From positions 197,071 through 261,070 of the forward strand of contig CBDBUY010000010.1 in assembly GCA_965212145.1 (NCBI GenBank): a DNA stretch of 64,000 nucleotides, written 5' to 3'. This stretch comes from JAAEPI01 sp965212145 (GTDB lineage Bacteria; Bacteroidota; Bacteroidia; Cytophagales; Cyclobacteriaceae). A program made the translations under genes and the position numbers. Shown here in pieces: positions 55,000 through 64,000 of this stretch. The stretch's first letter is position 1. Each line of letters begins with the position of its first letter. Under the pieces are notes generated by a model. The model was not told where the DNA came from and did no database searches. It saw nothing but the letters and a program-made list of their open reading frames with translations.

Positions 55000-56807
55000 T
55001 ACTTATGAAACCAGCTATTTATTTTGTCTAAACTAATTAAAACGTAAGTAGGTTTTCCACCGGGCGTATAATTCGGTTGCTTGCAGGCAAAAAGTTGATC
55101 AATGATGTGCTCGGTCTCCTCTCCTGACATTTTCTTTCCCTTGATCGTGGCGATCCTTTTGGCCAGCGCTCGCTGTAACGATTCCTTCTTCGGCAAGGTT
55201 AGTGATTTTACATTTTGCTTGAATTGCTCCAGCAGCCCCTCGAAAACCTCCTTTTCGTTGCATGGTGCCAAATCCGAAGGAACCCCTTGAATCACGATCA
55301 TCTGCTCACCCATGGGCTCATATTCAAAGCCCAAACTTTGAATCTCAGATTTCAACTCCATGACCAACGCATAATCCGTATTGCTCAAAGACACCTGCTG
55401 TGGAAACAAGCACGATTGCGAAGCACTTGAAATGGACTTGTTGATTTTCTCAAAAAAGATTCGTTCCAAAGCTGCCGATTTATCCAGCACCATCATCCCC
55501 GACTTCACCTGCCTCAGCAAGTATTCGCCATGCAATTCAAAGCTTCCTTTTTCCCCCTTCTCGGGATTCTCTGGAACTTCGGAACTCCGAATGGTCGATT
55601 GGGTCACGATTTCCCTGGACGCCTGATCAATGGAACGCTGCTCCTCCTGCCCCACCTCCTCATAAAGTTTTTCCCAATGCTCAATTTTCTTTCCTGCATC
55701 AATGGTTTTGAAGCTCCCGTACGCTCGATCCTGCTTAGACGTGGAAGATCGTTCGGCACCTTGCACAGCGAATTGGTCAAAATTGACATCCGTGTCAAAG
55801 TCCAGAGATGGGGTTACATTGTAGCTGGCCAGAGATTGTTTCACAGCCGAATGAATCACCCCATATAAAGTGCGATCATCCGTAAACTTCACCTCCGTTT
55901 TGGTCGGATGGACGTTTACGTCCACCATCGCCGGGTCCATTTCAATGTTCAGCACATAAAAAGGAAAATAATCTTCTTTAAGTAGTCCCTCGAAAGCTCT
56001 GGTCACGGCATGATTGAGATAAGCGTTTTTAATATATCGGCGGTTGATGAAAAAGTACTGCTCACCTCGGGTCTTCTTGGCAAACTGGGGTTTACCCACA
56101 TAGCCCTCAACTTTGATGCTTGGCAGATCCTCTTCACAAGGAATCAGTTGCTGCTGATAATTCTTGCCGAAAAGTTGGACAATTCGTTTGCTAAGTTTTC
56201 CGGCATCTAACTTATAAACATCCTGATCATTGTTGACAAATTGGAATGCAATGTCGGGATGAGCGAGGGCCAGCCGATGAAATTCTTCCGAAATATGTTT
56301 GAACTCGACCGGGTTGGATTTCAGGAAATTTCTTCGGGCCGGGACATTGTAGAACAAATTCTTGACACATAATGAGGTTCCAACAGGTGTCGTGATTGGC
56401 TCTTGTTTCTTGACCTCAGACGCCTCGATATTTATCTGAACCCCCAGCTCATCTTCTGATCTTTTGGTTTTCAGCTCCACCTGAGCAACCGCAGCAATAG
56501 ATGCTAGGGCCTCCCCTCGAAATCCCTTCGTTCTGATTTTCAGCAAATCGTCAAAAGAACTGATCTTGGATGTAGCATGGCGTTCAAAGGACATTCGGGC
56601 ATCCGTTACGCTCATGCCCTTGCCATCATCGATCACCTGAATCATCGATTTACCAGCCTCCCGAATTACGAGTTTGATAGATTTTGCTCCTGCATCCACG
56701 CTGTTTTCCAGCATTTCCTTCACGGCAGAAGCGGGTCGTTGTACGACCTCCCCCGCAGCTATCTGATTGGCGATGCTGTCTGGCAATAAATGGATGACGT
56801 CTTGCAT
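54999..56807 (-). CDS. mutL: DNA mismatch repair protein MutL
   Basis: GHKL ATPase that couples mismatch recognition by MutS to strand incision. The 602-aa protein has IANQIAAGEVVQRPASAVKE (N-terminal signature), DNA- and ATP-binding blocks IQVIDDGKGMS, TKGFRGEALASIAAVA and NVPARRNFLKS, and a C-terminal dimerisation domain ending VLISLDKINSWFHK. It lies directly after the small membrane protein gene (0-bp gap) and overlaps the first rhomboid gene by one base, so a four-gene operon is likely. The C-terminal QSCLFPQQVSLSN and ACKQPNYTPGGKPTY resemble endonuclease-site regions. Confidence 0.95.
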   Translation of the reverse strand: MQDVIHLLPDSIANQIAAGEVVQRPASAVKEMLENSVDAGAKSIKLVIREAGKSMIQVIDDGKGMSVTDARMSFERHATSKISSFDDLLKIRTKGFRGEALASIAAVAQVELKTKRSEDELGVQINIEASEVKKQEPITTPVGTSLCVKNLFYNVPARRNFLKSNPVEFKHISEEFHRLALAHPDIAFQFVNNDQDVYKLDAGKLSKRIVQLFGKNYQQQLIPCEEDLPSIKVEGYVGKPQFAKKTRGEQYFFINRRYIKNAYLNHAVTRAFEGLLKEDYFPFYVLNIEMDPAMVDVNVHPTKTEVKFTDDRTLYGVIHSAVKQSLASYNVTPSLDFDTDVNFDQFAVQGAERSSTSKQDRAYGSFKTIDAGKKIEHWEKLYEEVGQEEQRSIDQASREIVTQSTIRSSEVPENPEKGEKGSFELHGEYLLRQVKSGMMVLDKSAALERIFFEKINKSISSASQSCLFPQQVSLSNTDYALVMELKSEIQSLGFEYEPMGEQMIVIQGVPSDLAPCNEKEVFEGLLEQFKQNVKSLTLPKKESLQRALAKRIATIKGKKMSGEETEHIIDQLFACKQPNYTPGGKPTYVLISLDKINSWFHK

Positions 56808-57137
56808 CTATTTTCTCCTGAATCTGAAATAAAAGTAAACCGGAATTAGCCCAAAGGATATATAGAGCATGTCATTGCCGAAATATAACCAGCCTACAAC
56901 CATCGCCGACAGGATGAGCGCAATGATCAATTGCAACAAAGAAGCGCTGATTCCCTCAGACGATTTTCTTCGTTCAAATCGAATTCTGGCTGACGAATAA
57001 TCAGATATATGATCAGATTTTCCCTTCTCCGACAAAGCCTTCCTTTCCTCCACAAATTCTTTCACCGGATCGTAATACCTAGGCTTGATCTCGAATTGTT
57101 GAGTTCTTGGTAATCTGAAAAGTGAGGGGAACCTCAT
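56808..57137 (-). CDS. small conserved membrane protein (often misnamed riboflavin synthase beta)
   Basis: 109-aa protein with a basic N-terminal half (PRTQQFEIKPRYYDPVKEFVE) and two membrane segments near the C-terminus (SLLQLIIALILSAMVVGWLYF, LYISFGLIPVYFYFRFRR). Similar small proteins recur in Bacteroidetes and are sometimes labelled as riboflavin synthase subunits, without sequence support here. First gene of the mutL-rhomboid-rhomboid operon. Function unknown. Confidence 0.8.
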   Translation of the reverse strand: MRFPSLFRLPRTQQFEIKPRYYDPVKEFVEERKALSEKGKSDHISDYSSARIRFERRKSSEGISASLLQLIIALILSAMVVGWLYFGNDMLYISFGLIPVYFYFRFRRK

Positions 57138-57181
57138 AATTCGCTTGTCTAATGCTTATAATGTGCCTATTTTCACTCCCA

Positions 57182-58447
57182 ATGAGTAAAAATCACTCAA
57201 AGTTAATCATTTCAAGCAGGACTGAATTGTCGTATGTTTTGCTCTTTTTACTCTTTTCATTGCTTTCACATTCGTCATCAGCCAGTGACCCCTTTGACGC
57301 TTTGAATGCCATTGACGATGTGGTCACTGAGGCGATTCAGGATCACGAGTTTCCCGGGTGTCAGGTCCTGGTGATGAAAAATGGCCAAACCATTTTCGAC
57401 AAATCTTACGGGTTTTTAACCTACGATAGTCTACAGGAAGTAACGGGCTCTACAATTTATGATATCGCTTCTATAACTAAAGTAGCCGCTACCACATACA
57501 TGATTATGTCGCTGTATGAGAATGGTCGCATTCGTCTTGACGATCCAATTGTTTGCTACTTGCCGGAGTATTTAGGATCGAATAAAGAAAAAATCACGGT
57601 TAGGCAACTGCTAGCTCACAATGGCAAACTCAGGTCCTACTTGCCCTTTTGGGAACAGACATTGGAGGGAGACATGCTCGACCCTGCTTGTGATCCATTG
57701 CCGATAACACCATTTGGCATTCAACCAAGTCAATTCATGGCTGACTCCATAAAAAACTGGATTATCTCCTCGCCCTTAGGAAGATTCAGAGGAAGGTCGA
57801 AATATCGTTACAGCGACATTGGCTTCATGGTCCTTCAACAAGTAGCAGAAAGCGCTTCAGGACAGTCGATGGAACAATATCTCAATGAAAATTTTTATCA
57901 ACCCTTGGCGTTGCAAAACCTGATGTTCAATCCCCTAAAAAAGGGAGTGCCGTTTCATTTAATTGCTCCCACAGAATATGATCTATTGTTTCGATTTAAT
58001 CAAGTCTGGGGTGAAGTCCACGATCGAAATGCCGCAATTCTTGGAGGGATCTCAGGACATGCTGGATTATTTTCCAATAGTAAAGACCTGGCCCAATTAA
58101 TGAATCTAATGTTAACTCCGGAGTTAAAATTCGAGGAAGAAACTATTGCCGTGTTTACTGAATCTCATTTTCAACATAATCGTCGAGGACTTGGATGGGA
58201 TCGGAAAAATGAACGGATATCTTCATTTGTCAGTGAGGATAGTTTTGGTCACAAAGGTTTTACAGGAACAATGGCCTGGGTTGATCCAGACGAAGAACTG
58301 GTTTATATATTCCTCTCCAATCGTGTTTACCCAAATGCTGAAAATCGTAAATTAATTACCAACAAAACCAGAGAACGTCTTCAGGACATTATCTATCAGT
58401 CTATCCTTTTGAAAAGAGGTGAACTGAATCATGCCAGTAGTTATTAA
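57182..58447 (+). CDS. secreted serine beta-lactamase-family hydrolase
   Basis: Class C beta-lactamase/serine hydrolase superfamily. From the ATG at 57182 (MSKNHSKLIISS) it is 421 aa with a signal segment (YVLLFLLFSLLSHSSSAS). The ATG at 57152 is also in frame. Catalytic S-x-x-K is SITK in IYDIASITKVAATTYMI; the Y-S-D triad is in KYRYSDIGFMVL; HKGFTG corresponds to the third motif. GEVHDRNAAILGGISGHAGL resembles the hydrolase half of GH3-beta-lactamase fusions of Bacteroidetes, here as a separate gene. It overlaps the following kinase gene by 17 bp. Confidence 0.88.
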   Translation: MSKNHSKLIISSRTELSYVLLFLLFSLLSHSSSASDPFDALNAIDDVVTEAIQDHEFPGCQVLVMKNGQTIFDKSYGFLTYDSLQEVTGSTIYDIASITKVAATTYMIMSLYENGRIRLDDPIVCYLPEYLGSNKEKITVRQLLAHNGKLRSYLPFWEQTLEGDMLDPACDPLPITPFGIQPSQFMADSIKNWIISSPLGRFRGRSKYRYSDIGFMVLQQVAESASGQSMEQYLNENFYQPLALQNLMFNPLKKGVPFHLIAPTEYDLLFRFNQVWGEVHDRNAAILGGISGHAGLFSNSKDLAQLMNLMLTPELKFEEETIAVFTESHFQHNRRGLGWDRKNERISSFVSEDSFGHKGFTGTMAWVDPDEELVYIFLSNRVYPNAENRKLITNKTRERLQDIIYQSILLKRGELNHASSY

Positions 58448-60611
58448 ATTGGACTCCAATTTATCTCTGGTGAACATAAAATCCTTTTTATCACTTGCGC
58501 TGACCTTTTTATCCCTAACTGTCTTTGGGCAGGACATAAGTAGAGATTCTTTGGTCATTCGCACATTCTCCAATGCTGAATTCCGAGCTTCCGAACTGAA
58601 CTATTCAGCAACTGAGGGTTCAGATGGAGTCATGTACTTCGGAAACGAAAATGGGGTTCTAGAATACGATGGCAGCAAGTGGAGACTTCATTCGACTCCA
58701 GATTATTCTTATATCAATCAGGTTCAAATGGGCCCCGATGGACGACTTTATGTTGGAGGGCGGGATCTGTTTGGGTACATGGAACGTGATAGTACGGGGA
58801 ATTTAGTCTTAACTTCTATTAGCGCACAGCTACCAGACTCCCTCAAATTAGGTGAATGCTGGCAAATTATTAATCACAAAGGGAGAACCTATTTCCAAAC
58901 CTATGAAGGGATTGTTAGATGGGATGGAGAACTAGCTCACCATATCCCGGTCGAAAATGGATGGTTTTTACCTCTTGGTGATCAATTGCTGATTTCTATC
59001 ATCGATAAAGGGATTGCTAGACTAAATGGCGATTCGCTCACTTTCCTAAACACTAAACTAAAATTTGAAGATGACAATCCACATGCCCTTCTACCTTATC
59101 AAGGTTCAGAAATGGTCGTCGCAACTGAATATAACGGCTTGTTCCTTTTAGATACTTCAACGTTCGAATCCAGAAAATGGGATATTTCGGCTAATAAAAC
59201 CTTATTAGAAACCGATGTTTGGGTTGCTGATGCATGGAATGACTCGACATACATCATTTCATTAATCGACGAGCGAATAATATGGGTGAATAATCAAGGG
59301 GATATAATCAAAACGATAGGGTCTAAGGAAGGTCTAAAAGATGGCGAAAGCCTTTATTTCCTGAAAGATTCCAAAGGAGATCTCTGGATTCCGGGACTCG
59401 GAATTCATCATGTTTTCTGGCCGGCTAGTCAAGATTTATCGAGACTTAATACACAGATCAGATCAGCTACGTTTGAAGATGAGAAAATTCATTTTTCTTT
59501 CGCAGAGGCTGATCTTCCTGATCTTTTTGAGCCATTAAAGCAAGTTAGTTTTCAATTTGCCACTCCAGGAATAGACAGAATTGATCTTGAGTTTTCAACC
59601 TATTTAGAAGGTTATGATTTAGGTTGGTCTACCTGGAATGACAATGCGAATAAAGAATACACAAACCTGGAAGGTGGTGAGTACACCTTCTCGGTGAAAA
59701 GCAGGACTCCCGACGGAAAAGAATTTCCTCAAACTTCTTTTTCGTTTACTATACAGACACCTTGGCACAAAACCGGATGGGCTAAATTCTTTGGTGGAAT
59801 CGCAGTGTGGTTATTGATTGCTGGGCTGTACCGTGTCAGGACTCTACAGCTTAGACAAAAGAATCAGCGATTAGAAATGGCCATAGCGGAGCGGACAAGT
59901 GAGCTCCAGAGTGCATATGAGCAACTATCTTTTAAAAATCAGGAACTAGATCAATTTGTAAGAAGAGTGTCTCACGATCTAGTGGCACCCATGAAATCAG
60001 TGAAGGCCTTAGTGGATATCACACGTGAAGAGGAGAATCCAAGCGAACAAGAGAGATGTTTTCAGATGATAAAATCTAGCTTATCGAAACAAGAGCAGTT
60101 CGTTAGCAGAATGCTTGATCAAGCAGTCAATTATCGTGATGTCAAACACGAAGCTCTGGATTTTCATAAAATATGTAAGGATTCCATCGACAGTCTTAGC
60201 CACTTTGAAGGTGCCGACAAAATCCATATTGAACTTGAAATTGAGAAAGGATTTGAGTTCGTTTCGGACCCTGACAGAGTTAAAATTGTGGTTACTAACC
60301 TGATCTCGAATGCCATCAAGTATCGAAAACTTGATAATGCGAATGCAATGCTCAATATCTCCGCGCAGAAAACCGACCAGGAAGTGATAATCGAGTTTGC
60401 TGATAATGGGGTTGGTATTATCGCAGATCAACTGTCCAACATTTTTCAGATTTTCAAAAGAGCTTCACTACAATCACACGGTAGCGGACTGGGTCTCTAT
60501 ATCACCAAAGACATGATGGAAAAAATGGGAGGCAGCATAGAAGTGGAATCTAAGGAGGGTGAAGGTACGTGTTTTGTCCTGACCTTTCCTACCGTAAAAA
60601 CCAGTCTCTAA
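58431..60611 (+). CDS. hybrid-type two-component sensor with propeller/Y_Y_Y domains (histidine kinase)
   Basis: Membrane sensor kinase of 726 aa. The N-terminus contains a signal segment (SFLSLALTFLSLTVFGQ), then a partial beta-propeller region (YINQVQMGPDGRLYVGGR). A Y_Y_Y domain follows (EGYDLGWSTWNDNANKEYTN). A membrane segment (FFGGIAVWLLIAGLYRV) leads to a coiled linker, HisKA with His near residue 515 (RRVSHDLVAPMKS) and HATPase (NLISNAIKYRKLD, ADNGVGI, GSGLGLYITKDMM). No receiver or AraC domain. The first ATG overlaps the upstream hydrolase gene by 17 bp; a GTG about 40 bases later is an alternative. Ligand and response regulator unknown. Confidence 0.9.
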   Translation: MPVVIKLDSNLSLVNIKSFLSLALTFLSLTVFGQDISRDSLVIRTFSNAEFRASELNYSATEGSDGVMYFGNENGVLEYDGSKWRLHSTPDYSYINQVQMGPDGRLYVGGRDLFGYMERDSTGNLVLTSISAQLPDSLKLGECWQIINHKGRTYFQTYEGIVRWDGELAHHIPVENGWFLPLGDQLLISIIDKGIARLNGDSLTFLNTKLKFEDDNPHALLPYQGSEMVVATEYNGLFLLDTSTFESRKWDISANKTLLETDVWVADAWNDSTYIISLIDERIIWVNNQGDIIKTIGSKEGLKDGESLYFLKDSKGDLWIPGLGIHHVFWPASQDLSRLNTQIRSATFEDEKIHFSFAEADLPDLFEPLKQVSFQFATPGIDRIDLEFSTYLEGYDLGWSTWNDNANKEYTNLEGGEYTFSVKSRTPDGKEFPQTSFSFTIQTPWHKTGWAKFFGGIAVWLLIAGLYRVRTLQLRQKNQRLEMAIAERTSELQSAYEQLSFKNQELDQFVRRVSHDLVAPMKSVKALVDITREEENPSEQERCFQMIKSSLSKQEQFVSRMLDQAVNYRDVKHEALDFHKICKDSIDSLSHFEGADKIHIELEIEKGFEFVSDPDRVKIVVTNLISNAIKYRKLDNANAMLNISAQKTDQEVIIEFADNGVGIIADQLSNIFQIFKRASLQSHGSGLGLYITKDMMEKMGGSIEVESKEGEGTCFVLTFPTVKTSL

Positions 60612-60720
60612 GTTTTCCTTTTATTGCCAAAAAGATAATCGCGAATGCTGAAATCAGGCCTATTGCCGCCAATATTGGCTCAAGTGTAGCAGGATTTAAA
60701 TCGAATAATAGAATGGTCAT
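60589..60720 (-). CDS. possible 43-aa small membrane protein
   Basis: From the ATG at 60718-60720 the product is MTILLFDLNPATLEPILAAI... with one long hydrophobic segment and a short basic end. It overlaps the 3' end of the kinase gene by 23 bp on the opposite strand. It may be a real small membrane protein; no family recognised. Confidence 0.35.
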   Translation of the reverse strand: MTILLFDLNPATLEPILAAIGLISAFAIIFLAIKGKLRDWFLR

Positions 60721-60791
60721 AACTGTGTAGATTAATTCTATAGTAAATCTAAAACCTCTTGAAACCCAGCACAATACCTAATTATGGGTAA

Positions 60792-63700
60792 TTATCTTCG
60801 AGAGATTCTTTCAAATATTGATACGATGATTCGTGGAATATTGAAATACAAGGAAATATAAAGGCCGATGGCCATCAACCAAATAACTGCCGAATTGAAG
60901 TGCGAAGTGTGATAAAATTTCCCTGCAAAATGCTTCTGCGGAGAATAAAATGAGGTTCTGTAATCGAGGAAATATCTTGGCTTAGGATCTGCGTAAATCG
61001 GCTCATATTTTCGGACCAGTTCCATTTGTCCTTTGACTATCTTAAGAGTTGAATATGAATCTCGGACCAGAGCCGAAAGCTCTTCATTAAAATGAGAATT
61101 CCTCAAATCCTCGTAAATCCCCTGATTGAGTAATACCGTGGTTACAGAATCGCTCTCTCGCGTCGCTTGATCCCGGCGTTTATTATAAACTCGCTGCACT
61201 GCATTCAGGAACTCCAGCCCTGCGGTCAACACTGATACATCAAACGAACTGACTTCTATTTTCTCAAATTCAGGAAAATTCTCCTGTCCAAATTCTTCGA
61301 GATAAGTTTCAAATTCATTCTTAACAATCTCAAGCTGACGCTGAGCTTCAGGCGTGCTTAAGCTGTCGTCTTTAAAAGCACGAGTAAGCTCGCCAAGTTG
61401 GGTGGTCAATGCTTCCAGATAAAATAAATTAAAATATCTCGCATCAGATTCGGCCTTTTCGTACTCATAGTAATGTTGCTCAAACTCATTGTCTTTAAAA
61501 AACTTTACCATCAGTGCCTCAAATGCCCACCGTGAAGTAATCCAATCTCCAATTGCAGGTACACGCTCTTGATTCGCGAACTGTGGATTGAACCGGTCAA
61601 AATTTACCACGACCCCACTTAATATCAGTTGAGGGATCAACAAAATGGGAATTAAAATATAAACCGTGATGGTCGACCTAAATGCCGAAGAAACATTTAA
61701 CCCCATCATATTGGAAGCACATGACACGGCAAATAAAATGAACCAAAAAGGCAGAAACATTCCCTTAATCTCTAAGGTATAGCAGGAAATAATTGCGAAT
61801 AACCCTGTTTGAACTGCCGAAATCAGAAACATTATGGTCACTTTGGAAGTCAAATAGCTACTTCTGCTTAAGTGTAGAAATTTTTCCCGCTTAAGGATTT
61901 TTTGATCTTTGATTATCTCCTTTGCTGAAACAGTAAGCCCCATAAAAAGCGCAACTACAACGCTGATAAATAGGAAGATTGGAATGTTATTGTTGCTATA
62001 ATACGTGTACTCACCCTCGCCCTGATTGTACTTCACCAACATGCTTAGAAACAACGCTAAAACAGGTGCTTCCAGCAAATTGATTATAACGTACTGAGAA
62101 TTATTGAGCTTGGAGAAAATATCTCTCTTAAGGAATACCGAAAACTGCTTTGCCCAGTTAGGAATCTCATGAGCTACGTTCAGCTTGTCCCTGGACGGTT
62201 TGACCTTCGGTCGTGGGAATTTATTCAGATAAATTTCATTCCATTGTTGCGGAGACACCTTTCTCGAGTCCGTGAATCTCCCGTATTCGTTAACCACCTT
62301 GGTCTCTATGATGTTGAAAATCTGCTCAGGATTGACATTTCCACATTCAGGACATGCTCCATGCGCACTGTTGACCATGTTCACTGTTTCCTTAAAATGA
62401 ACAATGGCCTCTAATGGATTTCCATAATAAATTGGGTACCCACCTACATCCAAAATCAGCATGGAATCGAACATCTTGTAGATGTCCGATGATGGCTGAT
62501 GAATCACCACAAAGACCATCTTCCCACGCAGAGAAAGCTCCTTCAGCAGGTCCATGATATTCTCGGAATCTTGAGATGAAAGCCCGGAAGTGGGCTCATC
62601 TACAAAGAGGACAGTCGGTTTTCGAAGTAATTCTAATCCGACATTAAGCCTCTTCCTTTGTCCCCCACTTATCGTCTTTTCCAGAGGTGAGCCCACCGGC
62701 AAGTGCTTAATTTCCGTAAGTCCAAGGCTTTTTAATGTTTGAAGAACAAGGCTTTCAATCTCGTTCTCATTTAACTTCTTAAAACACAATTGAGCGGCAT
62801 ATTTCAGATTATCAAATACGCTCAAATCTTCGATCAAAAAGTCATCCTGAGGGATGTATCCAATGACCCCATGAGATTTCATCTGTTTACTATGCAGGTC
62901 CGTTCCATTGACCAAAACCCGCCCTTCGTGTGGGTGCTCTGTCCCATTGAGAATATTGAGAAGGGTTGTTTTACCAGATCCACTTGATCCCATGATCCCT
63001 ATCAGCTTGCCACCCTCTTCGGCAATGTTCACCCCCCTGATGCCATTGTCTCCATTCTTGAATTTGAAATTGACATTTTCTGCAATGAAGGTTAAGCGCT
63101 CTCCAGATCCCCCTTGGACAAACTGATCGATAATGTCACTGTAATAAATTGTGACCTCCCCTTCGCGTTTAATTGAGCTGCCTGTTGGGAAAACATGAAT
63201 TGTTCCTGGATAGAGTGGTAATCCATTGAACAGGAGCTCATCCTCACCTAGATACTTCACGAAGTAGATTTCATTGGCCGGGACTTTCAAAAAAAGCAAC
63301 GTCCCTGTCATGGACTTACTGATTATATTCTTACAACCCTCTATAGGTTCTTTCCCAGCAACGACTACATTCTCAGAGCAAATTTGCGACGGGGATTTAG
63401 CAAGGATGAAAGCCGTAACTTCATTGATGACTTTCTGGTCAATTCGGATCATCTCTCCGAAATGGTAAATCAAATTGCTCTGGCGTTCTGAAAGCTGTGA
63501 ATCCCTCAGGAATAGCTCAATGATTTTCTCTGTCAGAACAATCTTTTGCTGGTGAGTAAGCGCCTTATTTATCTGATTACTAATCTCAGTAACCTGCACC
63601 CACTCGCCCACAAATTCCATGGTTTCATCATCCGTATCAATCTTCTTCAAATCGTCCTCCTCCGAAACCAATTTCTCAGCACAGTACGAATCAAAAAGCT

Positions 63701-63839
63701 CCATGTATTTTTTGGTCGCCTCTCGGTTGAGGTGCATGGAAAGAAACTCCTGGATGTTTATCCGCTCCTCATGTGTGATTCGCTCTTTGGCCAAAATGGC
63801 AAAGAGTTTTACAATTGTCTGGAGGAGCTGTTCATTCAT
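60792..63839 (-). CDS. TerB-like/ABC-2 transporter fusion (ABCG-type half-transporter)
   Basis: 1015-aa protein. Residues about 1-150 form a helical TerB-like domain (LLQTIVKLFAILAKERITHEER, AFILAKSPSQI). Then an FHA-like segment about 200-230 leads into an ABC ATPase: Walker A IGIMGSSGSGKTTLLN, signature KTISGGQRKRLNV, Walker B TVLFVDEPTSGLSS, H-loop VVIHQPSSDIYKM. A Cys pair occurs in GACPECGN. The C-terminal half has about six membrane segments (for example IFLFISVVVALFMGLTV, VYILIPILLIPQLILSGVVV) and a long extracytoplasmic loop. The White/ABCG-like order (ATPase before permease) points to export; the substrate is unknown. Confidence 0.9.
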   Translation of the reverse strand: MNEQLLQTIVKLFAILAKERITHEERINIQEFLSMHLNREATKKYMELFDSYCAEKLVSEEDDLKKIDTDDETMEFVGEWVQVTEISNQINKALTHQQKIVLTEKIIELFLRDSQLSERQSNLIYHFGEMIRIDQKVINEVTAFILAKSPSQICSENVVVAGKEPIEGCKNIISKSMTGTLLFLKVPANEIYFVKYLGEDELLFNGLPLYPGTIHVFPTGSSIKREGEVTIYYSDIIDQFVQGGSGERLTFIAENVNFKFKNGDNGIRGVNIAEEGGKLIGIMGSSGSGKTTLLNILNGTEHPHEGRVLVNGTDLHSKQMKSHGVIGYIPQDDFLIEDLSVFDNLKYAAQLCFKKLNENEIESLVLQTLKSLGLTEIKHLPVGSPLEKTISGGQRKRLNVGLELLRKPTVLFVDEPTSGLSSQDSENIMDLLKELSLRGKMVFVVIHQPSSDIYKMFDSMLILDVGGYPIYYGNPLEAIVHFKETVNMVNSAHGACPECGNVNPEQIFNIIETKVVNEYGRFTDSRKVSPQQWNEIYLNKFPRPKVKPSRDKLNVAHEIPNWAKQFSVFLKRDIFSKLNNSQYVIINLLEAPVLALFLSMLVKYNQGEGEYTYYSNNNIPIFLFISVVVALFMGLTVSAKEIIKDQKILKREKFLHLSRSSYLTSKVTIMFLISAVQTGLFAIISCYTLEIKGMFLPFWFILFAVSCASNMMGLNVSSAFRSTITVYILIPILLIPQLILSGVVVNFDRFNPQFANQERVPAIGDWITSRWAFEALMVKFFKDNEFEQHYYEYEKAESDARYFNLFYLEALTTQLGELTRAFKDDSLSTPEAQRQLEIVKNEFETYLEEFGQENFPEFEKIEVSSFDVSVLTAGLEFLNAVQRVYNKRRDQATRESDSVTTVLLNQGIYEDLRNSHFNEELSALVRDSYSTLKIVKGQMELVRKYEPIYADPKPRYFLDYRTSFYSPQKHFAGKFYHTSHFNSAVIWLMAIGLYISLYFNIPRIIVSIFERISRR

Positions 63840-63898
63840 GAATTAGTGATAAGCAGAATTTGAATCTAAATCTAACTTGTTTAGTTAAGACTTCAAGA

Positions 63899-64000
63899 AT
63901 GCCTGAAACGTTGCATTATTCCCATAAACGGTATTTATCTAACATCACCTTTTCTCCGAAAAAGATTTTTGATGCCTTAGCGAATGAAGGAGTTAAATCC
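63899..64000 (+). CDS. start of an unidentified gene, 3' partial
   Basis: ATG at 63899 opens 34 codons to the right edge without a stop (MPETLHYSHKRYLSNITFSP...). It diverges from the ABC fusion gene across 59 bp. Too short to assign a family. Confidence 0.5.
   Translation, partial: MPETLHYSHKRYLSNITFSPKKIFDALANEGVKS

Noticed and set aside
56808..57137. Riboflavin synthase subunit function for the small membrane protein.
   Set aside because: No lumazine or riboflavin synthase motif is present; two membrane segments argue against it.

Overview
The window looks like chromosomal DNA of a gliding-type Bacteroidota (Bacteroidetes), most likely a marine member of the Cytophagales. This is inferred from a gldA-gldF-gldG gliding ABC-transporter cluster, two giant secreted proteins ending in type IX secretion (T9SS) sorting domains, a type III glutamine synthetase, a Y_Y_Y/propeller-type sensor kinase, sparse Shine-Dalgarno signals and a few candidate TAnnTTTG promoter boxes. 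No rRNA, tRNA, CRISPR array, prophage or transposase gene was seen. Almost the whole window is coding; the longest gene-free stretch is about 290 bp.

Layout. 1-4.2 kb: aroA (5' end lies outside the window), glutamine synthetase III and rsmE. 4.2-19.6 kb: two adjacent giant T9SS cargo proteins on the minus strand. One (2029 aa) has a Gly-rich block and three tandem modules of about 430 aa. The other (3007 aa) is mostly DxDxDG calcium-type repeats interrupted by three Cys-bracketed domains. 19.8-28.5 kb: an unknown secreted protein, a TlpA-like thiol-disulfide protein, a coupled ureohydrolase-sixA pair, topA, an alpha/beta-hydrolase lipoprotein with an apparent frameshift, and dnaN. 28.5-32.7 kb: the gldA-gldF-gldG-DUF4340 operon, in which every junction is a 4-bp ATGA overlap. 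32.8-42.5 kb: an FMN reductase/LpxL-like acyltransferase pair, an SRPBCC-GyrI-like protein, an amylosucrase-type GH13 enzyme, an EamA transporter, a DUF1295 protein, a GAF protein coupled to a histidine kinase, and fbaA with a strong terminator.

42.5-54 kb: a 3-hydroxyacyl-CoA dehydrogenase with an apparent frameshift, a small GIY-YIG gene between two copies of a palindromic repeat, a TPR lipoprotein with a secreted amidohydrolase, a thioredoxin-fold protein, panB, monomeric icd, a TetR regulator with paaE, and an Nfu-type Fe-S scaffold followed by a third copy of the repeat. 53.3-57.1 kb: a minus-strand operon of a small membrane protein, mutL and two rhomboid proteases. 57.1-64 kb: a serine beta-lactamase-family hydrolase overlapping a propeller histidine kinase, a possible tiny membrane protein, a TerB-like/ABCG fusion transporter, and the start of a gene that runs off the right edge.

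The most noteworthy items are the palindromic repeat family that abuts stop codons and flanks a GIY-YIG gene, the Cys-bracketed inserts in the 3007-aa repeat protein, the kinase-like GAF protein that lacks an ATPase domain, and two single-base homopolymer frameshifts. No single obviously new defence or metabolic system is present. Most of the window is housekeeping and cell-surface genes.
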